From Ilyonectria destructans (lineage: Eukaryota > Ascomycota > Sordariomycetes > Hypocreales > Nectriaceae): DNA of 64,000 bases. The DNA is taken from the NCBI GenBank assembly GCA_020740775.1, contig JAHEWK010000008.1, positions 1,922,001-1,986,000 of the forward strand, given 5' to 3'. The translations under genes were made by a program, and so were the position numbers. Position 1 is the stretch's first letter, and every line of letters starts with the position of its first letter. The notes beneath the pieces are model-generated. The model was not told the origin of the DNA. It saw only the letters and a list, made by a program, of their open reading frames with translations, and searched no databases. Positions 55,219 to 64,000 of the stretch are shown in pieces.

Positions 55219-56556
55219 CTTGGGTAGTAGACAGACTCAATTGAAGATATGTGAGTTATGGTCGAGGAAAGACTGTGCTAGCCATTTCGATGCGAATGAG
55301 GATCTTAGTTATGATCAACTAGATGATCTTAAGGTTATGGCAATGATGTGGGGATGACGTTGGGTTGTCACCAACGGCGTTCCCCGCAACTTTCTCGCCA
55401 GACTGACGCAATGGATTGTCTTGAGATATGTTAAACCCAGATTTATGATTGGCTCACTAATACATGTGCATGATATCGCTATTGGGTCCTCCTCCTGGCG
55501 ACGCCTAGTGGCAACCTCGCATAATACAGAGGGCGATGTAAAAGTCAACGACTCCACCAAGAAAAAAAAGGCAAAAACATACAACACTCGGAATTCGCTG
55601 GTCGTCACCGACCCAACTACTACTCAAGCGCTCCTCAGCTTGACTCTGGGAGAGCGGACGGGATCCCGTATTTTCTGGGGGCTGTGGTCGTATGTGGTAG
55701 ACGATCATCCAACGACGGGTTAAGATCACGGCTGTGTTGTGAGGATCTCGACACGAGCTGAAGCAAGTTAGGATAATATTATTATGGCGACCAGTAAGAT
55801 ATAGTATAGGACTGTCCATGAACTGGCTTCCTTCACGTACTGTGGTACCCTGACTTTATAACATTCTGTTGCGGATCATTCTATGAGCAAAACACAGACT
55901 GGAGGGAAGAAACCTCACGCCAGCCAATGAGGGATCAGAATCCCTAAGAACTACTGCGACTTGACTAGTAATGATATACTCTCTCTTAGTCTCCCCTACA
56001 CGCTATCAGTTCATCTGATCTACTCAATATAACTTCTTCTAGTGCTTTCAAGGTCTTGGCATTCTATGCCTAAAGATATCCTTCACAATCAAACCACATC
56101 GCAGGCACGTTGTCTCCCATCAATATCATATTTGAGATTCTTCATCTCGTGTGTGGTATCTTGATTCGAATAAAATGGACACGGAGCAACGGCCGCAGCC
56201 ACCGCTAGTACAAACGCCATCGCCGCCTGTATGGCTAACACGATGTGCTTGAGCAGCACCTTCGACGCCCAAAATAAAATAGTTCACGCCTTTTAGATTG
56301 ATCATTTTAACTCCTCTCGCTCAGTAACATGCCAATCTGATATAGATTAAATGGAAACTCAGCTCGCTACAAAGACTATCTCTTTCTACATTTACTCCGT
56401 GCGCCTTGCCATCTCATAAAACCAAGGCCGTGGTAAAAAGAACCCGCATCTAATACTGATATAAAGGTATCTTGAGCTTCTACTATCCAAGTTGTGTGCA
56501 AATAACGCCAGCCATCCCCCAGGGTATGTAAGTCACCGCTGTTTAACAATGTCAAA
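55219..56556. other. 1.3-kb interval without a recognisable gene
   Basis: AT-rich, especially 55840-56370. Open frames around 55315-55819 overlap on both strands without domains. Nothing is called. Confidence 0.5.
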
Positions 56557-57372
56557 TCAGAGGTGCCGCCCGAGTAAAAACCAGCACCTCTTTCTCCCAA
56601 TATATCCGTGGAATAGTATCGTCCAAAGAGTTTGAAAACAGGCTATCGTACCAACAAGCAGAGGTAGGAATTGACCCACGGAGTTGATATCCGACAGCTC
56701 CGAGATGTCGTTGACGTCGATGAGATATTCAATCGCCCCTACAGAAAAGGCGATCAAGCCAATAGAGAGCATAAGAAGTCCTATTTCAACCTGTGGTCTC
56801 TTCCCAGCTCGACTGGTACGGTCATGCTTGAAATCGCCGTTTAGCCGAAGGACCACGGCGAATATGTTCCAACCAAGGAGAGCGACTGAGAAGACGAGAC
56901 CGATCACTGCAGCCGCTTTGCCGAACACGCGAAACCGGCCGTTAATCGAAGTGCGACCGAAGAAAGCAATCTGCTCGGGACAGTTCGGTATCGTCATCTC
57001 GTCAATGCCAGTGTACCAAAACCAACAACCGTAGGAGGAGAGAGCAATGTAGAACAGCACGCGGCAGACGCCCGAAAACGAGCCAGAATGGCTTATCCCA
57101 TTGCCAGTTAGGCTGGATAGAGATCCGCAGAGAAGTAGTTGCGTGATGATACTACCGACGGCACTCCCGCCTTGGGATGAATCGGTGCAGAGGCCGAGGA
57201 ATATGGCGCACTGCATGATGAGGTTCACAACCCGATAAGCTCCTTCGTTGCGAGAGTCAAAAAGGGTGACAAGGAGAGTGGCTATCCATTGGGAATAGAG
57301 ACCGATCCTCACGCCAATGCCGTAGAGGTCAGGGTTCCCTGTCAGATCGCATTGCGACCCTGACTGCGACAT
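56557..57372 (-). CDS. Multi-pass membrane protein of an uncharacterised fungal family (copy A)
   Basis: Single-exon minus-strand gene of 271 aa. The N-terminal signature CDLTGNPDLYGIGVRIGLYSQW leads directly into the first hydrophobic segment. Six or seven further segments follow (for example VVNLIMQCAIFLGLC, FYIALSSYGCWFWYTGID, VIGLVFSVALLGWNIF, LLMLSIGLIAFSVGAI and FLPLLVGTIACFQTL). The same signature and the WF(W)..G(I/M)D motif recur in the divergent neighbour at 57951, so the two are paralogues. Transport, sensing or channel function cannot be told. No signal peptide apart from the first span. Confidence 0.82.
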   Translation of the reverse strand: MSQSGSQCDLTGNPDLYGIGVRIGLYSQWIATLLVTLFDSRNEGAYRVVNLIMQCAIFLGLCTDSSQGGSAVGSIITQLLLCGSLSSLTGNGISHSGSFSGVCRVLFYIALSSYGCWFWYTGIDEMTIPNCPEQIAFFGRTSINGRFRVFGKAAAVIGLVFSVALLGWNIFAVVLRLNGDFKHDRTSRAGKRPQVEIGLLMLSIGLIAFSVGAIEYLIDVNDISELSDINSVGQFLPLLVGTIACFQTLWTILFHGYIGRKRCWFLLGRHL

Positions 57373-57950
57373 GTTGGACGGCTGGAAAGATGCGTAGTTT
57401 GTGGCGAGGATTGGATCCGTCAGAGGGATTAATTTTATTGCATGGGGAGTGAGAGCATTTCAGGATAGAAGACGCTCTGAAGGTCAATGGAAGTAAGGCC
57501 GTGTGTGGTCTTGAATTCAGTCAGACCAGACTCTCGAGAGTGATATCGAGCATGAGTGGCGCAGGCTGTGCGTACAGGACTAGTCAGCCTCACCCGCAGC
57601 AGCTGAAATACAGCGAACCAAAGCGAGCCGCAAGTGGCCAGGATAGCCTAACAAATGCCTCGTTTCAGGCCTCTGTTGGGCATCGCCACCGAGGCGACCA
57701 CCAAGGCGACCGCCCGGCCACACTGCACAGCCATGCTTGGCGCAAGAGGGACGAGAAGACGAGGCCTCCACCGCGGGCCGTACCCGCTGTTACCCTTTCT
57801 CGCTAACCACCCGCGCGCCCTGACCCTGACTTTTGCAACGTCCCGCCCGAACGACGTTCCACTGTTCAATTGTTCGCGAGGAAGTCGGACTCGGTGATCC
57901 GGCGACACCATTTGCGTGCCACTTTTCATCTCAAATTCATATGGTGAACC
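57373..57950. promoter_or_regulatory. Shared promoter region of the paralogous membrane-protein pair
   Basis: A 578-bp interval between the start codons of two divergent paralogues. CGG-containing palindromic-like sites, the kind recognised by Zn2Cys6 factors, occur (GGACTCGGTGATCCGG at 57886-57901). A regulatory role is inferred only. Confidence 0.4.
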
Positions 57951-58977
57951 ATGGCCTTGAACGAAACATTGACGGATATCGCAACATGCCCCGTCACGGG
58001 CAACCCTGACCTTTATGGCTTGGGAAATCGCCTGGGCATCTACTTCCAAATGATGACGGTTCAAATATCATCGCTGATCAGCTCCATTACTCCCGTTGAA
58101 GACCGCATCGGCCAATCCACAGTCATTTTTATCCTCGCCACCACCACAGTCCTATTGCGACTCCTTTCAAGTCACGAAATCCAGCCTGTCGAGGTCGTGC
58201 CAATCCTCGGCCTGATATATGCGCAAATTGGCGTGTGCAGGGTCCCCTTCTCCGGATCCAAGATAACCCTCCTCATCTACGCCGGCGAGCTGGTTGGAAT
58301 TCTTGCTCTATTCACTTGGTTTTGGTGGAAGGGGATGGATCTACTGCCGAGGTCCTGCAAAAATGATTATGCCTTCTTCTTTGCAAAAGTCAGCATCTGG
58401 GGTTGGTTCCGTCGAATGAACAAAGCCCTTTCGATCATTTCCGTTGTTGGCGCCAGTTTGTCCTATTTCATGAGTAAGTGAGCGAGTGAGCGAGAATGAT
58501 TTAATACGATCGCGGGCCAAGCAATGCTAATATTTGCAGCTTTAATCAGTTTCTTGTACATCGTGGTCAGGAATGCAGTGGATGACGAAGTGATGGAGCG
58601 ATTCCAAAGTTCCACCGGTCCAATTGAGATAACAGTCAACATTGGTATCATAGTCTTCGTGGAGGTGTCATTGAAGTGGAACAACATCACCGATGTTCAT
58701 TCTTTAAGAGACCCAGGCCAATTTATGCCTTTCTTCATCTCCTTAGCTCAGCTTATCAGCACAATCTACCAGCTCCTGATTTCCGGCAAAGCAATTGATG
58801 ACGATTCCGACGTTTGGGAGGACGATGGCAAGTACTATTCATTTAGCTGCGGCGGCTCTAATGCTAACATTTGTTGAATGCTCAGACTCCGAACTAGAAT
58901 GCTCTCATACGACATGCAGTTCAGGAGGGGACGTTGAGAATATAGCTCTGGACGAGGACCCGGGCGCGAAGACTTGA
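57951..58977 (+). CDS. Multi-pass membrane protein of the same family (copy B)
   Basis: Exons 57951-58473, 58540-58827 and 58886-58977 (300 aa). The first intron is GTAAGT..TTGCAG. The second begins with GC (GCAAGT) and ends CTCAG with a good branch site (TGCTAAC). Without splicing it, translation would stop in a Cys/Gly-rich tail; with it, the frame continues to an acidic C-terminus. The signature CPVTGNPDLYGLGNRLGIYFQM and the following six or so hydrophobic segments (for example VIFILATTTVLLRLL, GLIYAQIGVCRVPF, ELVGILALFTWFWWKGMD) match copy A. Loops are longer and the C-terminal tail is acidic (DEDPGAKT). Function unknown. Confidence 0.82.
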
Positions 58978-60726
58978 CCTAGTGACTCTCTTATGGGTAT
59001 TTCAGCGGGTATTCGGGCGTTTCGGAAGGATGAGGACGAGCGGTTGATCTTGGTTGTATATTCACTATTGAGGTAAACTCTGAGGCATTAGTAAATTCTG
59101 GTCTTTGTTAGGTCAGTCCCCACGTGGGTTAGAAATGGAATCGTTATTTGGCTTGCGTTCATATCCTCGGCATGATCCACGGACACAGGCGAAAAGAAAT
59201 TCGAGCCCACTAGTGATTTCCCACAGTCATCGAAATATTAATATTATCGAAGTGCGGTCGATTGGGTTTGAGATGACGAAGCTCGGCAACGAGGGAGCTG
59301 AGTTGGTTGTGGGCGGGTTACCGACAGCGTTTCGGCCTTTGGTGCAGGGGGTACCTCGACTTGGTTAATAACTGCAATTGAAATAAGCCAGCTTTAGAAA
59401 AGGCAAAACTGGATAGACAGAGAGCTTCGGTGCTGTGGCCTGAAGTGGGGAAGTTGGGAGTTTGGTCCAGGGAGCTTCGTGACGGTCGAATTGTGCGAGG
59501 TTGAGTATGATTTCTGGGTCAGCCTGCAAGAAGAGATGCAAGATCCGGGGAATACCGGGACTTTCAAGGGAGGGCTGAGACGATTGAAAAGAGCGGTGCA
59601 CATGTTAGGATGCGCATCGGCCGTCGTGTCGCATTCGGAGCGCACCGAACCAAGCGGCGCGGGCATGATCAGGGCATGATCGAAGGTATACGGAGTAATC
59701 AAGGGCATGCTCCAGGGGTCGGAGGCACTGAGGCAGAGCGCCATGCCACTTGCTGCGCCGCTTGAGACCCGGAGTCGCCCAGCAAGAACCAATAAGAAGA
59801 GAACCCTTCGGAATGGATCTGGACGTGTCAAGAGGTCACACGCCTGATGATCTGCCGTGGCCACTGCCAGAAATGGCGGGTGTGACTATTTCGTCGGGAG
59901 GCCCCGCCAGATCATCAGATGGTCAGCACCCGAAAGGAGCCATGAGGCCTAAACTCAACGCGGCGGCCATTGCACGATTCCCAGTGCACCACATCGACAG
60001 TTGGCAGAGCCCGACCCGGATGGAGCCGAAGGGACGAACGGAAAAGGCATCGAAATGAGCACTAACTATGTGCTTACTGAATGGAGGTCACCGTTGCAGT
60101 TGCACAGGCATGATGCACAAGTTCACAGCGATTCCGAGCCCTGGCCACTCATCTCGGGCGGATTACACTGGGCACATCCCTGTAGCTACTGTTCGCAACC
60201 AGGGGCACGGACCAGGGCAACCAAGTTCGCGGGTGCACATGCAGTTCACCACGACGAACAGAGCAATAACACTCCGGAATATTACTGAGGCGTCAATAAA
60301 GAGAATAAAAAAAATATACCCATACCTAAAACCCATTGGCCAACTGGCGCTTTGCATCTCATCCCTTGATCTGGCCAGGGCCCCCCGAGCGGCGACGAAG
60401 GATCCCCGGAATCGCCCGAACGGGCTTACGACCAGGGCACCAACGCTGCGATCATGCCACTGTCGAACTATGAACACGCAACCGTCGAGCAATACCGCAC
60501 CACATGCGCCAGAGTCCAGCGAGCCGGTATACCATCCTCGAATGCTTTTAAGGCACACCGTCGTCAGTCTCGAGTCACTTTCATCCCATCTACACACGAC
60601 AATCCAACACTCGCGCTTGACTCCTACATTACCGCAGCCGCTCCTCGCTTGCGTTTCACTGCTCTGTTACACAAAGTCTCACTTACACGACACCCGCCAC
60701 TACCACCACCACCACCACCACTCACA
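58978..60726. other. 1.7-kb interval without a recognisable gene
   Basis: Open frames at 59105-59368, 59750-60058 and 60068-60820 overlap others and lack domains. The 3' part (60440-60726) is C/A-rich with a CAC microsatellite just before the next start codon, and is probably its promoter and leader. Confidence 0.5.
60702..60721 (+). repeat. (ACC)n microsatellite in a 5' leader
   Basis: Six ACC units lie just upstream of the start codon at 60727. Confidence 0.7.
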
Positions 60727-61108
60727 ATGGCCGCCTTTACTCAGCCCATGCCCAAGGGATCCGTCCCCAAGTATGTTCAACCCCCCTGAAAGCAACCGTT
60801 CACCTATTTTTGAGGACTAACAAAATGCCAGGGTCGTCCCCGTCATGATGGTCGTCGGAAGTGGTAAGTCATTGGCAATAATCCAAACCAACTTCGCGCA
60901 GCAACATGACTAACACCAATCGACAGCCGCCGTCCTCTTCACCTTCATCAACAGCCAGCTCAACCGCCAGTCCAACAAGTTTGACCGATTCTTCGACCAG
61001 TACAACAGCACCCAGAGCGAGGCCAGCCGCAGAGCCACCTTCGAAGGCGCCGTCGAGGACCCCCGAAAGAGCTTCTACAACGTCCTCGGCTGGAAGCCTA
61101 GCAACTGA
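60727..61108 (+). CDS. Small single-pass membrane protein
   Basis: Exons 60727-60770, 60832-60863 and 60927-61108 (85 aa) with introns of 61 and 63 bp. The joined N-terminus MAAFTQPMPKGSVPKVVPVM leads into one hydrophobic segment VVPVMMVVGSAAVLFTFI (about residues 16-33). A polar helical tail follows (NRQSNKFDRFFDQYNSTQSEA..) and ends RKSFYNVLGWKPSN. The small size, the single span and the three-exon structure with a 32-nt middle exon suggest a conserved housekeeping protein, perhaps mitochondrial, but I do not recognise it. Confidence 0.75.
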
Positions 61109-61970
61109 AATGATTGGCTATTTTTAGAGAGATGCATGTCACAGAGTTATTCATTGGTTGTTGTGACCACCAGGGCAATGCCTGTGTGGATTGGGTAGAT
61201 GGAACAACGTACATAAGGGAGCAAGGAGCATCGATACCAGCCATATAATATGAGCATTGATTTAATTAACCCATAAATTCTCACATTTCCTGAATGTCAT
61301 TAACTTGGTGTATTAAATTTCTATGTTTACTCTTCCATCTAATTCCGAAGGAAGAGTAATGGTTAGAAGAATCAGTTAGATTTTGTTGATCCAGTGGCGG
61401 GGCCGGTAACTAGTGGATCCGTTCGTTCGGGTTATAGTGGAATATAAACCTAGTTAGGGCCAAGTGTTTGGTCGCTTACTCTCACACACTCGCAAGTACG
61501 GCAGGACTGAGGGTGTCAAAGGACTACTTGGCTACATGGGGCTACTCTGTTTTATAACCCCTAGCTAGCTTCGTACGAAACCAAACGTTAAAGAGTGACC
61601 CAATTCAAGAAAGTTTAAAGAAAGTAATGAGTCTTGACCCCTGCATCCTCTTCCCTCCTAAGCTTAATGTGGTGTACTTCGTGTCAAAAAGAATGGTTGA
61701 CAGCTAGCACTCAAGAGCTGACACATCGATCTTGCGGGTGGATTGAGTGGATGAGAAACCATTGAAGGTGGTTGATTTGATGATATTATTCGCGTCGGGT
61801 TTGCATTCTGCAACTAAGGGCTAGCAGAAGATGGTTGAAGAAAACGAGCTGACGGCGAACGAGAAGGTTAACTTTCAGCACTATTCATGGTGTGCTCCCA
61901 CGTCGGAGCTGCTTTTTGGTGCAAACTACAAAGTGCCCCCGATATCAACGAAAATAACTGGTCCCTGTAT
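61109..61970. other. Intergenic region between convergent genes
   Basis: AT-rich DNA after the small membrane protein gene. No gene or repeat was recognised. Confidence 0.5.
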
Positions 61971-62839
61971 TCATTTATGCTCTGCTGCTACTTTCTGTGA
62001 TAATCTAACTTCATCACTTCCGTCACTCGTTTTCAGCCCAGATGATTTTGACACACCTCCCCTTTTCATGAACCTACCAATCAGGAATGACACAGCCATT
62101 AAAAGTGGTAGACCAATCCCAACTCCGATACCGACTCCTAGTTTCCACCGGCGAGTGACTTCTCCCTTGGTCGCTGATTTCTGTGCGTCGAGGTACAGCG
62201 TGATAATATTGTCAAAGACGGAAAACTGGTCTGACTTGTCAATCCATGGGTTGTAAGTGTATTCCTTTCCGTATGGCTTTTCGGGTTGAGAGACAGTAAA
62301 GGAATTTAGTACACTGCCAACAATGCTCTTCACTTCGTCCGAATTTATGTCGTATTTCTTGGTCGGGAAATCGGCGGCTAGCTCTTTGAAGGTGAATGAA
62401 AAGGAATTCTCTCCGTTGGTGAGATCTGGGGTAATTGTTAGCATAAAGTTGCCCTGGGGCAAATGCAAATATTCTCACTCTTAGACCACGAGTAGAACTC
62501 GCTAGTGGTGTCGTTTATGAATCTCCCGAAACCCCAATTCACAAGAACGGGGTAGTCAGGGTCGGCGGATGCCCAGGTTAGATTGTACTTCTCGTCCCAG
62601 AGAACCATCGCAGGGTTCGTGCCTTCATCGCGGTTGTAATATGGATACGTATTTTCTGGGAACGAGCAGCCCTTCGAGGTGTCCTGGTCATTACTAGAAC
62701 ACCACCGAAAGGAGGTGACGCAAATGGCATCGCCCTGTTTGCACTGCCATCGATCCTTGGCAGGGTTAAATGCGTTGGCAGGCTGGAGGAGGGTGGCTGT
62801 AAGGAGGCCGACAAAGAGCCAGATGAAGTCGTTTGCCAT
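61971..62839 (-). CDS. Putative type I membrane glycoprotein
   Basis: Minus-strand exons 62839-62479 and 62425-61971 (271 aa) with a 53-bp intron (GTGAGA, branch TGCTAAC, acceptor CCCCAG). An earlier AG inside the intron (CCCCAG after 25 bp) is skipped because it breaks the frame. A signal peptide (MANDFIWLFVGLLTATLLQPANA) precedes an extracellular part with Cys pairs (WQCKQGDAICVTSFRWC..GCSF) and several N-glycosylation sequons (NLTW, NDTT, NLTN). A C-terminal transmembrane helix (VGIGVGIGLPLLMAVSFLIGR, about residues 214-234) and a basic cytoplasmic tail follow. The layout resembles fungal surface sensors with a transmembrane region just like WSC/Mid2 types, but the ectodomain is not one I know. 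Confidence 0.8.
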
Positions 62840-63651
62840 ACTCGCGGCTCAGTAGCTCAAATACAAGACGGCGGTTTGTTTGCAGGGCCAAGTTGGTTGA
62901 GTGACGGGGAGTTTTCCGTCATGTTGGGAGCTGGACTACAAATAGGCCTCAAGTTCTGCCCTACGACCAGGGTTGTTTTCTGCACCGTACTCTCTTGGGT
63001 TGATCCTTTGGGTCGCGTGCCATACATCTCAGGCTTTACAGGACTAGGTTGGCGGGGATTCCCTTCTGTTTTGGGGGCGATCTATTCCTTCATGACCTGA
63101 TATGCAGCGGCTAACTAGGCGACTGGTCAGTTTTACGAGGCTGTGGCGTGGCGGTCCATTGCCCAGGATTTACTCCGTACTGCGCCTTAATTTCTGGAAG
63201 CTAGGCAGTCAGTGGCAGCCTTGAATGTGGACCGCGACCTGGGCTTACACACAAATTTGTATGGAGCCAGGAGTACATAATCTCGCCGAAGGATGAACTA
63301 ACAGCTGGATCATCGCAGCAAGGATCCTCCAATGTTTAAAACTGTACTTACTCGAATTGCAGCCTTAAACGTATTTGGCGAGTGATGTCAGTAGCATCCA
63401 TTTGGACAATATTATTGGCTAAAGCCTGACTTTGCCGTGCTGCCGCATCAATGTTCACCCCAGCTAACCAATGTTCGGTTAACACACGTCAAGCTTATGT
63501 CGTCATCGACTTATTTAGCTCTGCGACCGACACTTAATCAGCAGGGACTTCTAGAGTAACAGCTACACACCACTTTCTGCAACAACAAACAATTTGAGAG
63601 ACATTTCGCTGATCCCACACGGGGCTGTGCAGCATCTCTCAGCAGGGTTTA
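62840..63651. promoter_or_regulatory. Divergent promoter region of the glycoprotein and Zn2Cys6 genes
   Basis: About 0.8 kb between two divergent start codons. No gene is seen. The shared region could link their expression, but this is not shown. Confidence 0.4.
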
Positions 63652-64000
63652 ATGCACTCAAAAGCTCCTACTCGCAAAGCGGCCCTCGCAGGTCAAGGCT
63701 TGAAACGATGTTGGAACTGTCGCTGTGAGATCTTCTCGTTGACGGCGTGGTGACCGACCGACCAACCTACTGACCCAACCATTGCAGCGCAGAAGATTGC
63801 GTGCGATAAAGCCCTGCCATCCTGTCGCAACTGTACAGAGAAAGGCCGGACGTGTTTAGGGTACGGATTAAAGCTATCATGGCCGCGAGATGACGACAGA
63901 CGGCGATTTGTTCGTCAAAAGGAGCACTATATGATGGCCGTACAGTCCAAGTGCCTTGAATTTATCAATGTTTCTGCCGAAGATATCGAAGCATCAGAGA
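63652..64000 (+). CDS. Zn2Cys6 transcription factor, 5' part
   Basis: Exons 63652-63724 and 63788-64000 onward, with a 63-bp intron; the gene runs off the right edge. The joined N-terminus contains a complete binuclear zinc cluster C20-x2-C23-x6-C30-x6-C37-x2-C40-x6-C47, with the intron just after the second cysteine, a common place in this family. Such regulators bind CGG-type sites as monomers or dimers. The next residues (LKLSWPRDDDRRRFVRQ) are a feature of a large fungal-specific group often annotated with a C-terminal fungal transcription factor domain. Only 95 residues are in the window. The target is unknown. Confidence 0.9.

Noticed and set aside
59105..60058. Plus-strand frames downstream of membrane-protein copy B
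   Set aside because: No similarity and no consistent exon chain; probably 3' region and intergenic DNA.
62440..62478. Earlier acceptor CCCCAG 25 bp into the glycoprotein intron
   Set aside because: It would make a 25-bp intron, too short for fungal splicing, and shifts the reading frame. The next CCCCAG, after a TGCTAAC branch site, restores the frame.

Overview
This window looks like nuclear DNA of a filamentous ascomycete (Pezizomycotina, most likely a Sordariomycete). Genes sit singly on both strands with no operons. Introns are 46 to 93 bp with GT..AG ends and CTAAC-type branch sites just before the acceptor. Family content fits as well: GHMP mevalonate kinase, Rad7/Rad16, Zn2Cys6 regulators and secreted fungal hydrolases. 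Twenty-seven protein-coding genes are supported. Two are cut by the window edges: a Cym1-type presequence protease at the left and a Zn2Cys6 regulator at the right. Exon joints were worked out by hand, from reading frame plus donor, branch and acceptor signals, and are given per gene. No tRNA, rRNA, CRISPR array or replication origin was recognised.

Layout. 1-858: 3' end of CYM1. 859-3500: gene-free DNA carrying a 326-bp inverted-repeat element with an 8-bp target duplication. 3510-5907: ornithine decarboxylase behind a leader that has no ATG for about 940 nt. 6771-13089: RAD16 and RAD7, divergently transcribed partners of one nucleotide excision repair complex. 13410-14528: secreted class 3 lipase. 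17622-29950: mitochondrial ribosomal protein bL34m, a GrpB-family protein, a six-exon dynamin-like GTPase, a NAT9-like acetyltransferase, mitochondrial methionyl-tRNA synthetase, an NTF2-like export factor, and the farnesyl/geranylgeranyltransferase alpha subunit with an unusual extra N-terminal region. 31925-33533: mevalonate kinase. 36679-38854: secreted HExxH protein. 40792-47300: a two-domain hypothetical, eL38, a small membrane protein, a disordered hypothetical and nitronate monooxygenase.

48198-64000 looks more accessory: an RNase H-fold-like protein that may have lost its active site, a RING-like protein, a DHCR24-type sterol reductase homologue, a coiled-coil protein with an internal duplication, a divergent pair of paralogous multi-pass membrane proteins (one with a GC-AG intron), small single-pass proteins, a type I membrane glycoprotein and the Zn2Cys6 regulator.

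Functional links are modest. RAD7/RAD16 form a real functional pair. The mevalonate kinase makes the isoprenoid precursors of both ergosterol and the prenyl groups used by the RAM2 enzyme, though the two genes are not adjacent. Several genes (CYM1, bL34m, MetRS) serve mitochondria. I see no biosynthetic cluster.
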